A stretch of DNA of 64,000 bases from Xestospongia muta. Its lineage: Eukaryota; Porifera; Demospongiae; Haplosclerida; Petrosiidae. The notes beneath the pieces are model-generated. The model worked only from the letters and a program-made list of their open reading frames with translations, did not search any database and was not told the DNA's origin. The stretch is from contig OY848927.1 of the NCBI GenBank assembly GCA_963693285.1, positions 3,474,501 through 3,538,500 on the forward strand, in the 5' to 3' direction. The position numbers were made by a program, and so were the translations under genes. Within the stretch, counting starts at the first letter, position 1. Every line of letters starts with the position of its first letter. Positions 35,025-47,918 of this stretch are shown piece by piece.

Positions 35025-38000
35025 ATGTCTGTACTACTACTGGCTACTATCTTCTTGTTATGTGTGAATGAAGTTATTAGTAACTGTCCACCAGACTCAG
35101 GTAAATGACTTGATGTGTAGTACATCATTTATTAACAATGTTCTAGGTATCTACCTGATGTTCAATGGAGATTGTTATCCTAATGGCTCCTATATCAATC
35201 ATATTTACATCACACCAAACTTATCATCATATATCTCACACCTTCAATGTGTGTCACATAATTCTACTTTGTCTGGAGGAGAGTGGATCTATCCTAATGG
35301 ACAACCTGTCAACTGTAACAGCAACAATAATGGTGATCCTCTCCGCTGTATTGAATCTAATAATCCTGCTAACATCACTGTATATAGACCTGGACCACCA
35401 AATGAGCAACCATTTCATGAATATGATTTTGGTGGTAATGAGTTTAAGTGTTGTCTACCTAATAATTGTTCTGATCTTACTACCAACATCATCACTGTTC
35501 ATATATTCAGTAAGTTATATCTCATTGTACTAGTATACACTGTCATTTGTTACTGATCTTCTGTAGGACATGTAGAGATTGTAGACTTCAGTGTTGTTGA
35601 GTTTCCTTCTGATATGACAGTTGTTCCACAACAATACAGACTTCAATGTGTTCAAAGTGGAATTGATAGAAATTTCAGGTGGTATTATGTATATAACAGT
35701 CATAGTTCTAGTATTGAATTCAATTGTTTGACACAAAACTTTGGATACAGTTGTAGTAATGAGAGTCAAACTATTCACAGTATTAATAATACAATTGTTC
35801 ATAATCTAACTGTTACTTGGTATGGAGAGAAGATCAATAGTGGAATATTTAGTCAGTCAAACAATAATGGTGATCATGTACATAGGTGTTATGAAGAAGT
35901 TGATCATAGTGTAAGAAATCGATATCTTACAGTAACTGGTAAGTACTTTTACTACTATAGATACATGATGTTAAATGTAACAATCTCAGCTCCAGGATTC
36001 ACTCCCTCTCCTCCTACTTTGGTCAACAAGACAGCTACCACTATCACTGTCAATTGGACAACTGTTCCATTTGATGCTGATGGATATGTAGTCAATGTCA
36101 CTAGTGACACACACACTGTGACAAAACAGATAAAGGGAGGTACTCAGAATGAGATGACACTAAAGGGACTGATACCAGCAACAAGTTATAACATCACAGC
36201 CAGAGCCTATCAAGATATACTGGGACCTGCTAGTAATGCAATCAGTGTACAGACATCATCAGGTATTGTAATGTCCATATACATTTACTCATTGTCAAGT
36301 TATATTTAGTTATTTCATCATTGAATTGGACATTTGTCTCATCCATTACTGAACTTCAAAACACTCAATATCATATTAATTGTATCACAACTACTGTCAA
36401 TGTTACTACTGATGTTTACTGGTTAGTGAATGGAGTGATAAAGTACAACTCAATGTATACATTAATTGATTCTGATCTCCTCATATACAACAACACACTA
36501 CTGGTATATCCTGATCCACTGGGAGTATCAGTTAATGTTACCTGTATAACAATGTATAAAGGAGTGAACTACAGTGACACTGTCATATTACAAGGTATGT
36601 CAAATTTAGTTGTTCATCATAACTAGATTTACCCTTTTCTAGTTCCCAGTGGTCCTCCATCTAATGTGATGACATATATTTTAAATGAGACTAGTATCAA
36701 AGTCAACTGGACTATGTCATCACAGACTAATGGATATGTGATTGTCATTAACTCTACTACTGGAGTAGGTACTAACAAGATATTATCTACTACAGAAGAT
36801 GAAGTTTTAATCAATGGACTAAGATTGAGTAGATATTATGAGATCAGTGTGTACTCATATAAAGATCTTCCTTCAATTAATAATACACAAAGATTGTTAA
36901 GGTTTGATGGTGAGTTGATATTTGTATAAACACAATGTAACTTTATTCCATTGTCTAGTTCCTACACTAGTAACTAATGTCTCAGTGAGCAATGTCTCAA
37001 CCACTACTATTAGAATGAACTGGATTAGTCCTAGTAGTGAAGATGGTAACTATGTAACATACTACAAGATTTCCTATAGTCCATCTTGTCCTGAGTTATC
37101 ATCAGTTAATGTGACATTGGTCTCTGTTACTCCTCATCAGTTCACTACAACATTCCATTACACATTAAAAGAATTGTTCAGTGGTATGAACTATACCATC
37201 AGAGTGAGAGCTGGTAATATACTAGGAGAGTCTAGCTCAGTGATGATATTAGATGAAACAGCCCTAATATCAAGTAATTTGCATGATAATATGGCTGATT
37301 TATGTTATCAATAATTCACAGGTCCAGGAGAATCACCTACATCAATTATGGTTTTTCCATTAAATAAGACATCAAACAAAATCACATGGGAAGAGGTTGA
37401 TTGTCATCTACGTAATGGTAGAATCATTGAGTATATTGTGATCATTAGTAACAATAGTATGACATACAACCTCACCAGTAGTGAGAGATATGTCATTGTG
37501 AATGATCTAGTATTTGGTAATGTATATAACATGAGTGTAGCTGGTGTTAACTCTATTGGAAGAGGTCCCTTCAGTGATCCTGTTGAAGTACAGATTGGAT
37601 CTGGTAAGTACAATGTCAGTTCTTTGTCTGTCTTTGTGAACAACAATTATACTTCGTACTCAGTTCCTGGTCCAGTTAGTATGTTATCCAGTTTAATGTC
37701 TACTACATGGGCTGTTATCTCATGGAGTGTACCTAGTTATATTCCTGTAGACTATCCCATTATCACATATGAGATAGGGTACACTACTCATCAGTCTAAT
37801 GGTAGTTGTTCTCCTAGTGATGAGTTTAATCCAATGATAAAAACTAATACAAGTAGTAGAAATGTGATTATAAGTGATCTGATAGGCAATACTTGTTATG
37901 TGTTTGGTGTACATGGTTACACTGTTAATGGTTATGGACTATGGACAGTAATTGGTAATCAAACTCTAGCAGAGCTACATACAACAGGTATTTTCAATGA

Positions 38001-38550
38001 CTATTAATCATACTACCATCCACAACAATAGTGTCAACTATATCTCCTCAAATGCTACCATCCACAACAATAGTGTCAGTAATATCTCCACTACCAACAC
38101 TATGTACTACTGATAAAGGTATGTAGAATATCATGATGTAAGTTTATGATGTCTCTGCAGTTGCTTCATTTACAACTAGTACTATTACTGGACTGGGTGT
38201 ACTAGTTGGTATATTGTTGATTGTAGTGATAACTTGTTTCATCATCATTATACTGCTATTATTATATGTCAGACAGTATGTGAAATATATAATGTTATTA
38301 GTTATCTACAATTTTCACTTTTGCAGACTCAAATCATTGGGAACTAATACAATTAAAGGAACAAACAGTGGGTATGTTGTCATATTTCTGTTACCTTGTG
38401 TTATCTCATACACTGTCTATCTATAGACCTGATGAAGATATTGAAATGAAAGTCTGTGAGCCCTACAGTCTACATCAGTCTAAACCAATTGATGATATTT
38501 ATGATGAGTGTGAACCACCAGTAGATACCAGTGTATATGAGTGTATGTAA
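35025..38550 (+). CDS. Family A receptor A9, open but with intron-7 donor GT to AT; extra stalk exon
   Basis: Exons: 35025-35100 (signal peptide), 35147-35509 (Ig1), 35567-35938 (Ig2), 35990-36262 (FN3), 36310-36594 (Ig3), 36643-36909, 36959-37252, 37322-37603, 37664-37987 (four FN3), 38032-38118 (stalk, STISPQMLPSTTIV), 38161-38275 (TM), 38327-38371, 38427-38550 (tail; EPYSLH, DIYDEC, VYECM). Spliced fully it would be 968 aa. The donor after exon 7 is AG/AT at 37253-37254 instead of AG/GT; without splicing the frame stops at 37312-37314 after six domains. Copy A1 lost the same donor by other changes. The stalk exon is found in A9 only, although C copies have a different exon in that place. 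Confidence 0.78.
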
Positions 38551-38829
38551 TGTTTCAATGTATTTTCTTTTGTTTGTTCAGAGTTGTTGTAGTTAATGTA
38601 TATATAACAAAATGTGTTAGTTTATTGTCAGCAAGTGTTTATTTTGTTTGTTTCATAAAACTTCTTAGTGATCTCTTACATAAATTATCACAAACAATAA
38701 GAAAATAGTCAAAGGGTTGGATTATAGATTGTAGACAGTTTATATATAATTGTACCCTCCATTAATTTATAATAGTCTAGTTATTAATTGGCTATTCAAT
38801 ATATGCACATATGTTAAATGTGAAAAAGA
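38551..38829. other. Spacer between A9 and the ABC relic
   Basis: A short stretch of A 3' flank (to about 38640), then A+T-rich sequence without features I recognise. Confidence 0.4.
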
Positions 38830-38835
38830 AAGAAG

Positions 38836-39080
38836 AGTGATCTTAACAACTCATGCTATGGAAGAAACTGATCATTTGTGTACACATATTGGTAAATAAA
38901 GATAGTGATATTGTAGTTGTATTATTTGTTTTTTTATCTCAAGTATTATGAATTATGGCCGTCTACAATGTCTTGGATCTCAGACTCGTCTGAAGACCAA
39001 ATTTGGTAGTGGATATTAATTGAAGTTTCATTGTAGTCCTGGTAAAGTAGGAGATGTTGAGAGATTAATAAAGCTTTTCC
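38836..39080 (+). pseudogene. ABCA-type NBD end, duplicated fragment
   Basis: Reads VILTTHAMEETDHLCTHI (H-loop region, to 38891), an intron, then from about 38946 MNYGRLQCLGSQTRLKTKFG and, after a TAA for Gln (near 39017), LKFHCSPGKVGDVERL. It is a degraded copy of 41755-41985, placed upstream of the main relic. Confidence 0.75.
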
Positions 39081-39385
39081 TTTATTTTGGTATTAATAAT
39101 GTTCTAAGGTTTTGTATTATATTTTGGTATAATTGCTTATATAGTATAGATACAGTAGAAACATTATTGGTACATATAATAATCTATGGGATATTTATCA
39201 TTGTTTGAGATAAAAGATTGAAGAAGAAAATGAAGAACAGGAAAACTAAATTGTAAGCAGAAAAACCTTATGGAATAAAATTATTTTGTATAGTTTTGTA
39301 AGCTCCACCCATTACATACATAGCAGTTAGCTGTGGGGACACTCTCAAGTTGTGTTGGGTTTTCTCTTTTCCAATTTCTTTAATA
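39081..39385. other. Spacer before the main ABC relic
   Basis: A+T-rich, with no feature I can name. Confidence 0.35.
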
Positions 39386-39389
39386 GTCC

Positions 39390-42060
39390 ACGTACATCCA
39401 CTATAATAGGTTATATCTTTGTTATAGCTGGAGTATCGGTAGCTGAGTTATTAGAGTTACTTCAGGTATTAAGAAGGATATGATACAATAATTTATTATT
39501 ATATGTAGGTGTTACCTCAAGATAAGACTCCATTTCCATTATACATGATGTATCCACCATTTGCATTTTATAGGTGAGAGATGTATAGACAACTAAAACT
39601 TAAAATATAAAACTAAAGTAGATAATCAAATATAGTGTTATTGTCATTTATACCATCTTTCTCAGCTATGATTACACTTACTGTTCTCTAGATTACTATT
39701 CTATATGATAGGAGCTTGTGCTAATTATCAATGTTATGGTATTAACATTGTCTCAGATAAAGATGGGTTAAATCTTGTTACCACAGCAATATTGTATCTA
39801 GCCGGATCTACTGTTTTGTTAATGTTTGTCAGTGTATATTTGTCTTATGTGTTACCTAGTGAATATGGAGTGAGAAAGAGTCCATTCTTTCCTATTAAAG
39901 GTAAGAAATGTTTCTATTAATCTATTGGATCTCTCACACACACAGCTATTTATCATGGTTTTCTTTGGCTACTTAAGAAAGCTGGTTTAAAACGTGGTTG
40001 TGATTCTAAAGAGATGCTTCCAGTAAGATCTAAAGTAAGTCAATATAATACTCATTATTAACAATGCAGAGTATAATTGTGTCATTAATAAACTAGTAGA
40101 GTCAGCTTTTAATTATGGTTTTTCCTTCAGGTTAGTTGTGGAAATAGTCTTTCTGTTAAGATTGATGAGGAGGAAGAGGAAGTTGATGAGGATGTACAAC
40201 AGGAAGAAGAAATGTTAAGTACTGAGTTTAATTCACTTGATGCTCCTGTAATTATTTTTCAATTAAGAAAAGAGGTAAAATTAATGGAAACAATACTAAG
40301 ACAACCTGTCTTATTAGTATCCTGGATCAGGGGGTAAACCCCCTCATGTAGCAGTTGATTCTTTCTCATTAGCTGTAAATCGTAATGAATGTTTTGGTCT
40401 ACTAGGACCCAATGGTAATATATATACTATAATAATCTATTGATGCTATATAACAGTATACTAGTAATTGGATTTAGTTTAAATTACAATTAGTTGTGTT
40501 CAATTTTTGTTACTACAGTGTTTTTATTTGATTTTTAAGGTGCTGGCAAAACAACTCTTATATCTGTATCAACTGGACTTTATGAACCAACCTCTGGTAC
40601 TGCTAAAATTGGTGGTTATGACCTTGCTACACAGGTAATATTGGTTAGAGTGTGTCCCTATAATTATAATATTTAATTATCTAGATGTCTGATATTCATC
40701 ATCATTTGGGTGTGTGTCCTCAATTTGATATCCAATATCCTGAACTAACTGCTGAGGAACATCTCCTGTTTTATGCTAGATTGAAAGGAGTAAAGTTAGG
40801 TCGAGCTGGAAGAGTAGTGGAGAGAGCACTTAGACAGGTAACTTTAACAATGGATGGATTAGAGTATTGTCAAAGGAATTATTTGAATTTAAGAATGAAA
40901 CTTTTTAAGACACTTTATCAACTGCTCAATTATGTAGATCTAAACAGAAAATGTTATTTTTGTAAAGTGATAGATTCCACTACATTACTTTAATATCTAC
41001 TTTCTAGTGCTAAGAGAAATTGTTGTACCTTTTAAGCAACTGTTTTGTTCATCTTGTTAAGGTTAATCTTTATGATGCTCGTAAGAGAAAATCCAAAGCT
41101 CTTTCAGGAGGTATGAGATGTCGTCTTTTTGTTGCTATGGCGTGTATTGGTAGTCCTGATATCCTTATCCTGGATGAACCAGGGTTGCTGTGATTACAGG
41201 ATAAAAATAATGATTATAATTACTGATTACTTTCACTGGATAGTAAAAGTAATGATTAAATTACTGATTTTTTTCTGAAGTAATGATTACAATTACAATT
41301 ACTTTTCCCTTTGCTGCATATAGCCATGTCATTTGTTTTACAAAGTGTGACTGCAGTTGATACAGCTACATTCAGTGACAAATCACATGTAGTGTTGTCA
41401 GTCATGTGACTGCTTACTAGTGCACAATGTACATTTACACAATATGTAAACATTGCACAATATGTGAAGAATGTTAAGCTCACAGTTACACACTTGCTTT
41501 TATTTATTGTCCAGCAAAAAATGCTGACATATTTAACACATTAAACTATAATGCACTGAATTACTAATTGATTACAATTACTTAGTGTAATTACAATTAC
41601 ATTACAATTACTTGAAATACTGTAATCATTAATAATCATTAGAATTACAATTACTGATTACAACAACCCTGGGATGGACCTACTACAGGTCTGGATCCTG
41701 CATCACGTTGTCAGGTGTGGGAAGTGATTGAGAAAGTGAAGGATGGGAGAAGTGTGATCTTAACAACTCATGCTATGGAAGAAGCTGATCATTTGTGTAC
41801 ACGTATTGGTAAATAAAGAGAGTAATACTATAGTTGTATTATTTGTCTTTTTATCTAAGGTATTATGAATTATGGCTGTCTACGATGTCTTGGATCTCAG
41901 GCTCGACTGAAGACCAAATTTGGTAGTAGATATCAGTTGAAGTTTCATTGTAGTCCTGGTAAAGTAGGAGATGTGGAGAGATTTATTCAGACTAACATCA
42001 GATCAGTGAGACATTTAGAGACTTATGCTGGTAATGAGACCACTTACATAGTACAATAAT
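39390..42060 (+). pseudogene. ABCA-like transporter, last TM helices and second NBD
   Basis: Exons separated by short introns: about 39388-39467 (STIIGYIFVIAGVSVAELL), 39509-39573 (VLPQDKTPFPLYMMYPPFAF), 39690-39900 (membrane helices, LYLAGSTVLLMFVSVYLSYV), an acidic linker (about 40130-40275), 40319-40421 (YPGSGGKPPHVAVDSFSL to GLLGPN), 40540-40634 (GAGKTT, Walker A split by an intron), 40684-40837 (CPQFDIQYPELTAEEHL), 41061-41180 (LSGGMRCRLFVAMA signature, ILILDEP Walker B) and 41680-41810 (TTGLDPASR, TTHAMEEADHLC). The LSGGMRCR and THAMEEAD forms are of the ABCA lipid-transporter type. Walker B is split by a 492-bp transposon, and both ends of the gene are missing, so it is a relic dropped into the receptor array. 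Confidence 0.8.
41180..41671. mobile_element. 492-bp non-autonomous hAT-type element (MITE)
   Basis: Ends CAGGGTTGCTGTGATTAC and, inverted, CAGGGTTGTTGTAATCAG. Flanks GGATGAAC (41172-41179) and GGATGGAC (41672-41679) form an 8-bp target duplication with one change; removing the element and one flank restores the LDEPTTGLDP reading of the ABC gene. The interior is A+T-rich with repeated 'gattacaattac' motifs and no gene. CAGGG ends with an 8-bp duplication fit hAT. Confidence 0.88.
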
Positions 42061-42109
42061 ATCTACTGTCTCTGTCTCAACTTAGATTATTGTACATATC
42101 AAATGGAAA

Positions 42110-42730
42110 AAGAAGATGTAGTTCTCCTAGTGATGAGTTTAGTCCAATGATAAAAACTAATACAAGTAATAGAAATGTGTATATTATAAGTGATCTGATA
42201 GGTAACACCTGTTATCTGTTTGGTGTACGTGGTTACACTATTAATGGTTATGGATTATGGACAGTAATTGGTAATATAACAAAACCAGAAGGTAATTATA
42301 GACAATCTGAAATTTATCATTTTACAATTTGTTTTCATCCAGTCTCTTCATCTACCACTAGTACTATTACTGGACTTGGTGTACTAGTTGGTATACTGTT
42401 GATTGTAGTGATAGTTAGTGTTGTTTGGAATATACTGCTATTATTATATGTCAGATAGTATGTAGAAGATATAATGTTATTAGTTATCAACAATTTTCAC
42501 TTTTGTAGACTCAAATCATTGGTAACTAATACAATTAAAGGAACAGACAGTAGGTAAGTTGTCATATTCTGTTATCTTGTGTTAACTCATACACTGTCTA
42601 TTTATAGAGCTGATGAAGATATTGAAATGAAAGTCTGTGAGCCCTACAGTCTGCATCAGTCTAAACCAACTGATAATACTTATGATGAGTGTCAATCACC
42701 AGTAGATACCAGTGATATGAGTGTATGTAA
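42110..42730 (+). pseudogene. Family A relic A10 (end of last FN3, TM, tail)
   Basis: Starts inside the last FN3 exon (SPSDEFSPMIKTNTSNRNV to GNITKPE at about 42292), TM exon from about 42343 (GLGVLVGILLIVVIVSVVWNI). At the TM-exon end AGACA has become AGATA, which on splicing makes TAA. The tail exon has lost bases in GTGTATATGAG (near 42713), so it ends out of frame and without VYECM. Joined on the left to the ABC relic. Confidence 0.78.
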
Positions 42731-43209
42731 TATATCAGTAACATGATGTTAATTATTATGTTTAGTTTTAATCATAGTTGTTGTAGTTAATGTATCTAAA
42801 CAAATATTGTAGTTTATTATTAGTAAATGTTGTTAGTTTTATTAAAAAATAAACATTTTGGTGTTGATCTAGTCACATCTACTTCATATTATTGGATGTG
42901 GATGCTTTGTACACATATATACTATACTTAGTAACAGAAAGACAACTATTGGTTTTCAGTCTCTTTATATATAAAATGTTCTATCAATGCTTTGTCCACA
43001 AATGTATCACATTTCATACCAAGATGGAGGTTGATCAGTTGACATTATCATTAGTCAATACAATGATGTAAAAATTAAAAAAAAAATTAATACAATTATA
43101 AGTACAACAAATAAATCAGTCCTGTATGAATGTATTATGTAATAACATTATAAGTAATCAATTACATGTATTTGTTTATTGTAGTAACATGACATTTTGT
43201 TTATTATAT
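42731..43209. other. A10 3' flank and B6 3' spacer
   Basis: Shared A 3' flank to about 42850, a small variant stretch, then the convergent spacer with 'caacaaataaatcag' (AATAAA). No coding potential. Confidence 0.5.
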
Positions 43210-43790
43210 CTAGTCACAAGTACATTGATTTTGATCATCATTACTTCCTCTATAATTATATGACTGATGAATACTATAGGCTTCACAGAGATTTATTTCA
43301 ATAGTTTCATTAGATCTACTAATAATAAAAACTATTATAATAATAAGAAGTCTAGATTTTTACCTGCTGTCTGTTTGATGTTGTTTTTCAGTGTTAGTAG
43401 TTATTGATTTTTGAGCCTATAATAATTATTGTAGTATAATTTAGGTATAACTGTGATATTGTTATCATACCTTCTAATGTACCAATATCAAGAGTATGAT
43501 AACAACAACAGTTATTGTTGTTACAATTATTAGTAAACTAACTGATATAAAACTTGTTATAATAGCAATGTTGAATGAATTTTCTGATTAAAAAGATAGC
43601 ATAGTAATGTACTCTGACTAACCATCATTTGTTGAGCATGTAGTAGTTGCAGTGACACTCTGTTGTCCTGGTACTGAAGGTTGTGTCATAATATAATCTC
43701 TTACAGCAAATATATAGCAAGTATTCTCATTGACATTAGTTAATTCAATAGTAGTAAAATGCTATAGTAATTGGTAGAAGTACACTCCAT
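43210..43790 (-). pseudogene. Family B relic B6 (FN3 end, TM, tail)
   Basis: Same segment as B4 at 25.5 kb. Minus strand: FN3 end (about 43790-43645; ENTCYIFAVRDYIM, QQSVTATTC), TM exon (about 43585-43490), juxtamembrane exon and tail. The TM acceptor ATCAG is kept here. The tail ends early: TAT to TGT and TAT to TAG changes give CTCD-stop at 43210-43212 in place of CTYDYI, so the C-terminal Tyr motif is lost. Confidence 0.72.
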
Positions 43791-43890
43791 GTTTGTCATG
43801 TATGTATCAAGTTTATATATCAACAAAAGTATGATACTTTACATTAGATCTATCAGAGAGAAGTGGTCTGTTAGCTTTGATAGTAAGACA

Positions 43891-43963
43891 ATGTCAATAA
43901 TACTACTAGTTGTCTTCTTATTACGTGTGAGTGAAGTTATTAGTAACTGTCCACCAGACTCTG
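43891..43963 (+). other. Extra leader exon upstream of A11
   Basis: MSIILLVVFLLRVSEVISN then CPPDSG, donor GTAAGTGAG. Arg replaces Cys in the hydrophobic region, which weakens it as a signal peptide. About 595 bp upstream of the standard leader at 44486, as at 26214/26812. Confidence 0.6.
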
Positions 43964-44485
43964 GTAAGTGAGTTGATGTGTAGTACATCATTTATTGACA
44001 ATGTTCAAGGTGTCTATCTACCTGATGTTCAATGGAAATTGTTATCATAAAAGCTACTAATGTGTCTTAATAATGACTTAACATTGTGTGAATGGTAAAA
44101 ATTTATTTAGGTTGATGTATATCATCAATGTGATGTTTATATTGTGTAATTAACAAATTAACAGTGGTAACTACAGTGGTTCTCCATCTAATGTGATGGC
44201 ATATGTTTTAATATAAGACTAGCATCAAAGTCAACTGGACTATGTCATCACATACTAATGTGAGTACATATGAGATCAGTGTGTACTCATATAAAGATCT
44301 TCATTTAATTAATAGTACACAAAGATTGGTAAGGTTTGTGAGTTGATATTTGTATAAACATAGATGTGATTTTATTTGATTGTCTAGTTCCTACATCAGT
44401 AACTAGTGTCTCAGTGATTGATGTTTATAAGAGTATAGATAAGTATATCAGAGAGAGCTGTTTTGTTAAGTTACATTGCAAGACA

Positions 44486-47400
44486 ATGTCTGTACTACTA
44501 CTGGCTACTATCTTCTTGTTATGTGTGAGTGAAGTTATTAGTAACTGTCCACCAGACTCAGGTAAGCAAATTGATGTGTAGTACATCATTTATTAACAAT
44601 GTTCTAGGTATCTACCTGATGTTCAATGGAGATTGTTATCCTAATGGTTCCTACATCAATCATATTTACATCACACCAAACTTATCATCATATATCTCAC
44701 ACCTTCAGTGTGTGTTACCTGATTCTACTTTGTCTGGAGGAGAGTGGATCTATCCTAATGGACAACCTGTCAACTGTAACAGCAACAATAATGGTGATCC
44801 TCTCCGCTGTATTGAATCTAATAATCCTGCTAACATAACTATATATAGACCTGATGGACAAGATTTTTATGAATCTACTAATGACCTGATTGCAGGTAAT
44901 ATAGGTGGTAATGAGTTCAAATGTTGTCTACCCAGTAGTTGTTCTGATCCTACTACCAACATCATCACTGTTCATATATTCAGTAAGTTATATCTCATTG
45001 TACTAGTACACACTCTCATTTGTTACTGATCTACTGTAGAACATGTAGAGATCATAAACTTCACTGTTGTTGAGTTTCCTTCTGATATGACAGTTGTTCC
45101 ACACAATACAGACTCCAATGTGTTCTAAGTGGAATTGACAAAAATTTCATGTGGTATTATGTATATAACAATGAGAGTTCTAGTATTGAATTCAATTGTT
45201 TGACACAAGACTTTGGATACAGTTGTAGTAATGAGAATCAAGCTATTTACAGTATTAATAATACAATTGTTCATAATCTAACTGTTACTTGATATGCAGA
45301 GAAGATCAATAGTGGAATATTTAGTCAGTCAAACAATAATGGTGATCATGTACATAGGTGTTATGAAAAAGTTGATGAGATTGTAAGAAATTATCATCTT
45401 ACAATAACTGGTAAGTATTTTCACTACTATAGTTACATGATGTCATTTGTAATCCTCTCAGCTCCAGAATTCACTCCCTCTCCTCCTACTCTGGTCAAGA
45501 AGACAGCTACCATTATTACTGTCAGTTGGACACCTGTTCCATCTGATGCTGATGGATATGTAGTTAATGCCACTAGTGACACACACACTGTGACACAACA
45601 AATAAAGTGAGGTAGTCAGAATGAGATGACACTGAAGGGACTGATACCAGTAACAACTTATGACATCACAGCCAGAGCTCATCAAGATATATTGGGACCT
45701 GCTAGTAATGCAATCAATGTACAGACATTGTCATCAGGTATTGTAATGTCTATATGCATTTGCTCAATGTCAAGTTATTTTTCAGTTATTTCATCAATCA
45801 ATTGGACATTTGTCTCAGCCATTACTGAACTTCAAAACACTCAATATCATATTAATTGTATCACAACTACTGTCAATGTTACTACTGATGTTTACTGGTT
45901 AGTGAATGGAGTTATGAAGTACAACTCAATGTATACATTAATTGATTCTGATCTCCTCATATACAACAACACACTACTGGTATATCCTGATCCACTGGGA
46001 GTGTCAGTTAATGTTACCTGTATAGCAATGTATAAAGGAGTGAACTACAGTGACACTGTCATATTACAAGGTATATGAAATTTAGTTATTCATCTTAGCT
46101 AGGATTACCCTCTTCTAGTTCCCAGTGGTCCTCCATCTAATGTGATGACATATATTTTAAATGAGACTAGTATCAAAGTCAACTGGACTATGTCATCACA
46201 GACTAATGGATATGGGATTGTCATTAACTCTACTACTGGAGTAGGTACCAACAAGATATTATCTACTACAAAAGATGAAGTTCTAATCAATGGACTAAGA
46301 TTGAGTAGATATTATGAGATCAATGTGTACTCATATAAAGATCTTCCTTCAATTAATAGTACCCAAAGATTGTTAAGGTTTGATGATGAGTTAATATTTT
46401 TGTATAAACACAATGTGACTTTTTATATGATTGTCTAGTTCCTAAACCAGTAACTTGTCTCTCAGTGAGTGATGTCTCATCCACTACTATTACAACGAAG
46501 TGGACTAGTCCCAGTAGTGAAAATGGTAACTATGTAACATACTACAAAATTTCTCATAGTTCATCTTGTCCTGAGTTATCGACAGTGAGTGCAACATTAG
46601 TCTCTGTTACTCCTCATCAGTTCACTACAACATTCAGTTACATATTAAGAGAATTGTTTAGTGGTATGAACTATATCATCTCAAAGACAACTAGTAATAC
46701 ACTAGAAGAGTCTAGTCCAGTGATGATATTAGGTGAAACAGACCTAACGTCAAGTAATTTACATGATAATATGATTGGTTTAATGTTGACAATAATTCAC
46801 AGGTCCAGTAGGATCACCTACATCAATTATGGTTTTTCCATTAAATAAGGCATCAAACAAAATCACATGGGAAGAGGTTGATTGTCGTTTACGTAATGGT
46901 AGAATCATTGAGTATATTGTGATCATTAGTAACAATAGTATGACATACAACCTCACCACAACTAAGAGATATGTCATTGTGAATGATCTAGTATTTGGTA
47001 ATGCAGATAGCATGAGTGTAGCTGGTGTTAACTCTATTGGAAGAGGTCCCTTCAGTGATCCTGTTGAAGTACAGATTGGAACTAGTAAGTACATTGTTTG
47101 TCTTTGTGAACAACAATTATACTTTGTACTCAGTTCCTGGTCCAGTTAGTACATTATCCAGTTTGATGTCTATTACATGGGCTGTTATCTCATGGAGCCT
47201 ACCTAGTTATATTCCTGTAGACTATCCCATTATCACATATGAGATAGGGTACACTACTCATCAGTCTGATGGTAGTTGTTCTTCTTGTGATGAGTTTAGC
47301 TTGATGATAAAAACTAATACAAGTAGTAGAAAGGTGAAGATAAATGATCTGATAGGTAACACTTGTTATCTGTTTGGTGTACGTGGTTACACTGTTAATG

Positions 47401-47918
47401 GTTATGGACTATGGACAGTAATTGGTGATGTAACAGAACAAGAATCAACTATTTGTACTAATGAAGGTAATTGTAGACAATCTAGAATTTATTATTATGT
47501 AACTTGTATTGTTTACAGTCACTTCATCTACCACTAGTACTATTACTGTACTGGGTGTACTAGTTGGTATACTGTTGATTGTAGTGATAGTTAGTGTTGT
47601 TGGGAATATTGTACAGTTTATTTACAACAGACAGTATGGATATTATTAATAAAGTCAATAAACAATTATTCTTTGTTTAATGCAGACTCAGTAAACAAGT
47701 CACTGCTACCTCTAAAGCTCAACAACAAACAGACAGTAGGTAAGTTTTCATATTCTGTTATCTTGTGTTAACTCATACACTGTCTATCTATAGACCTGAT
47801 GAAGATATTGAAATGAAAGTCTGTGAGTCCTACAAGTCTACATCAGTCTAAACCAACTGATGATATTTATGATGTGTGTCAACCACCAGTAGATACCAGT
47901 GTATATGAGTGTATGTAA
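44486..47918 (+). pseudogene. Family A copy A11, full length but disabled
   Basis: Leader 44486-44561, Ig1 44608-44982 open. The Ig2 exon (from 45040) has a 1-bp loss near 45105 (CCACACAAT for CCACAACAAT) and TGA for Trp at 45290-45292. The first FN3 exon has TGA for Gly at 45608-45610. The Ig3 exon and the four later FN3 exons (45786-47465) look open, with a type-2 TM (NIVQFIYNRQ). The tail has an extra A (CTACAAGTCTAC near 47833), which shifts the frame and removes the tyrosine motifs. Several independent lesions show it is dead, but it keeps long intact domain exons. Confidence 0.83.
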
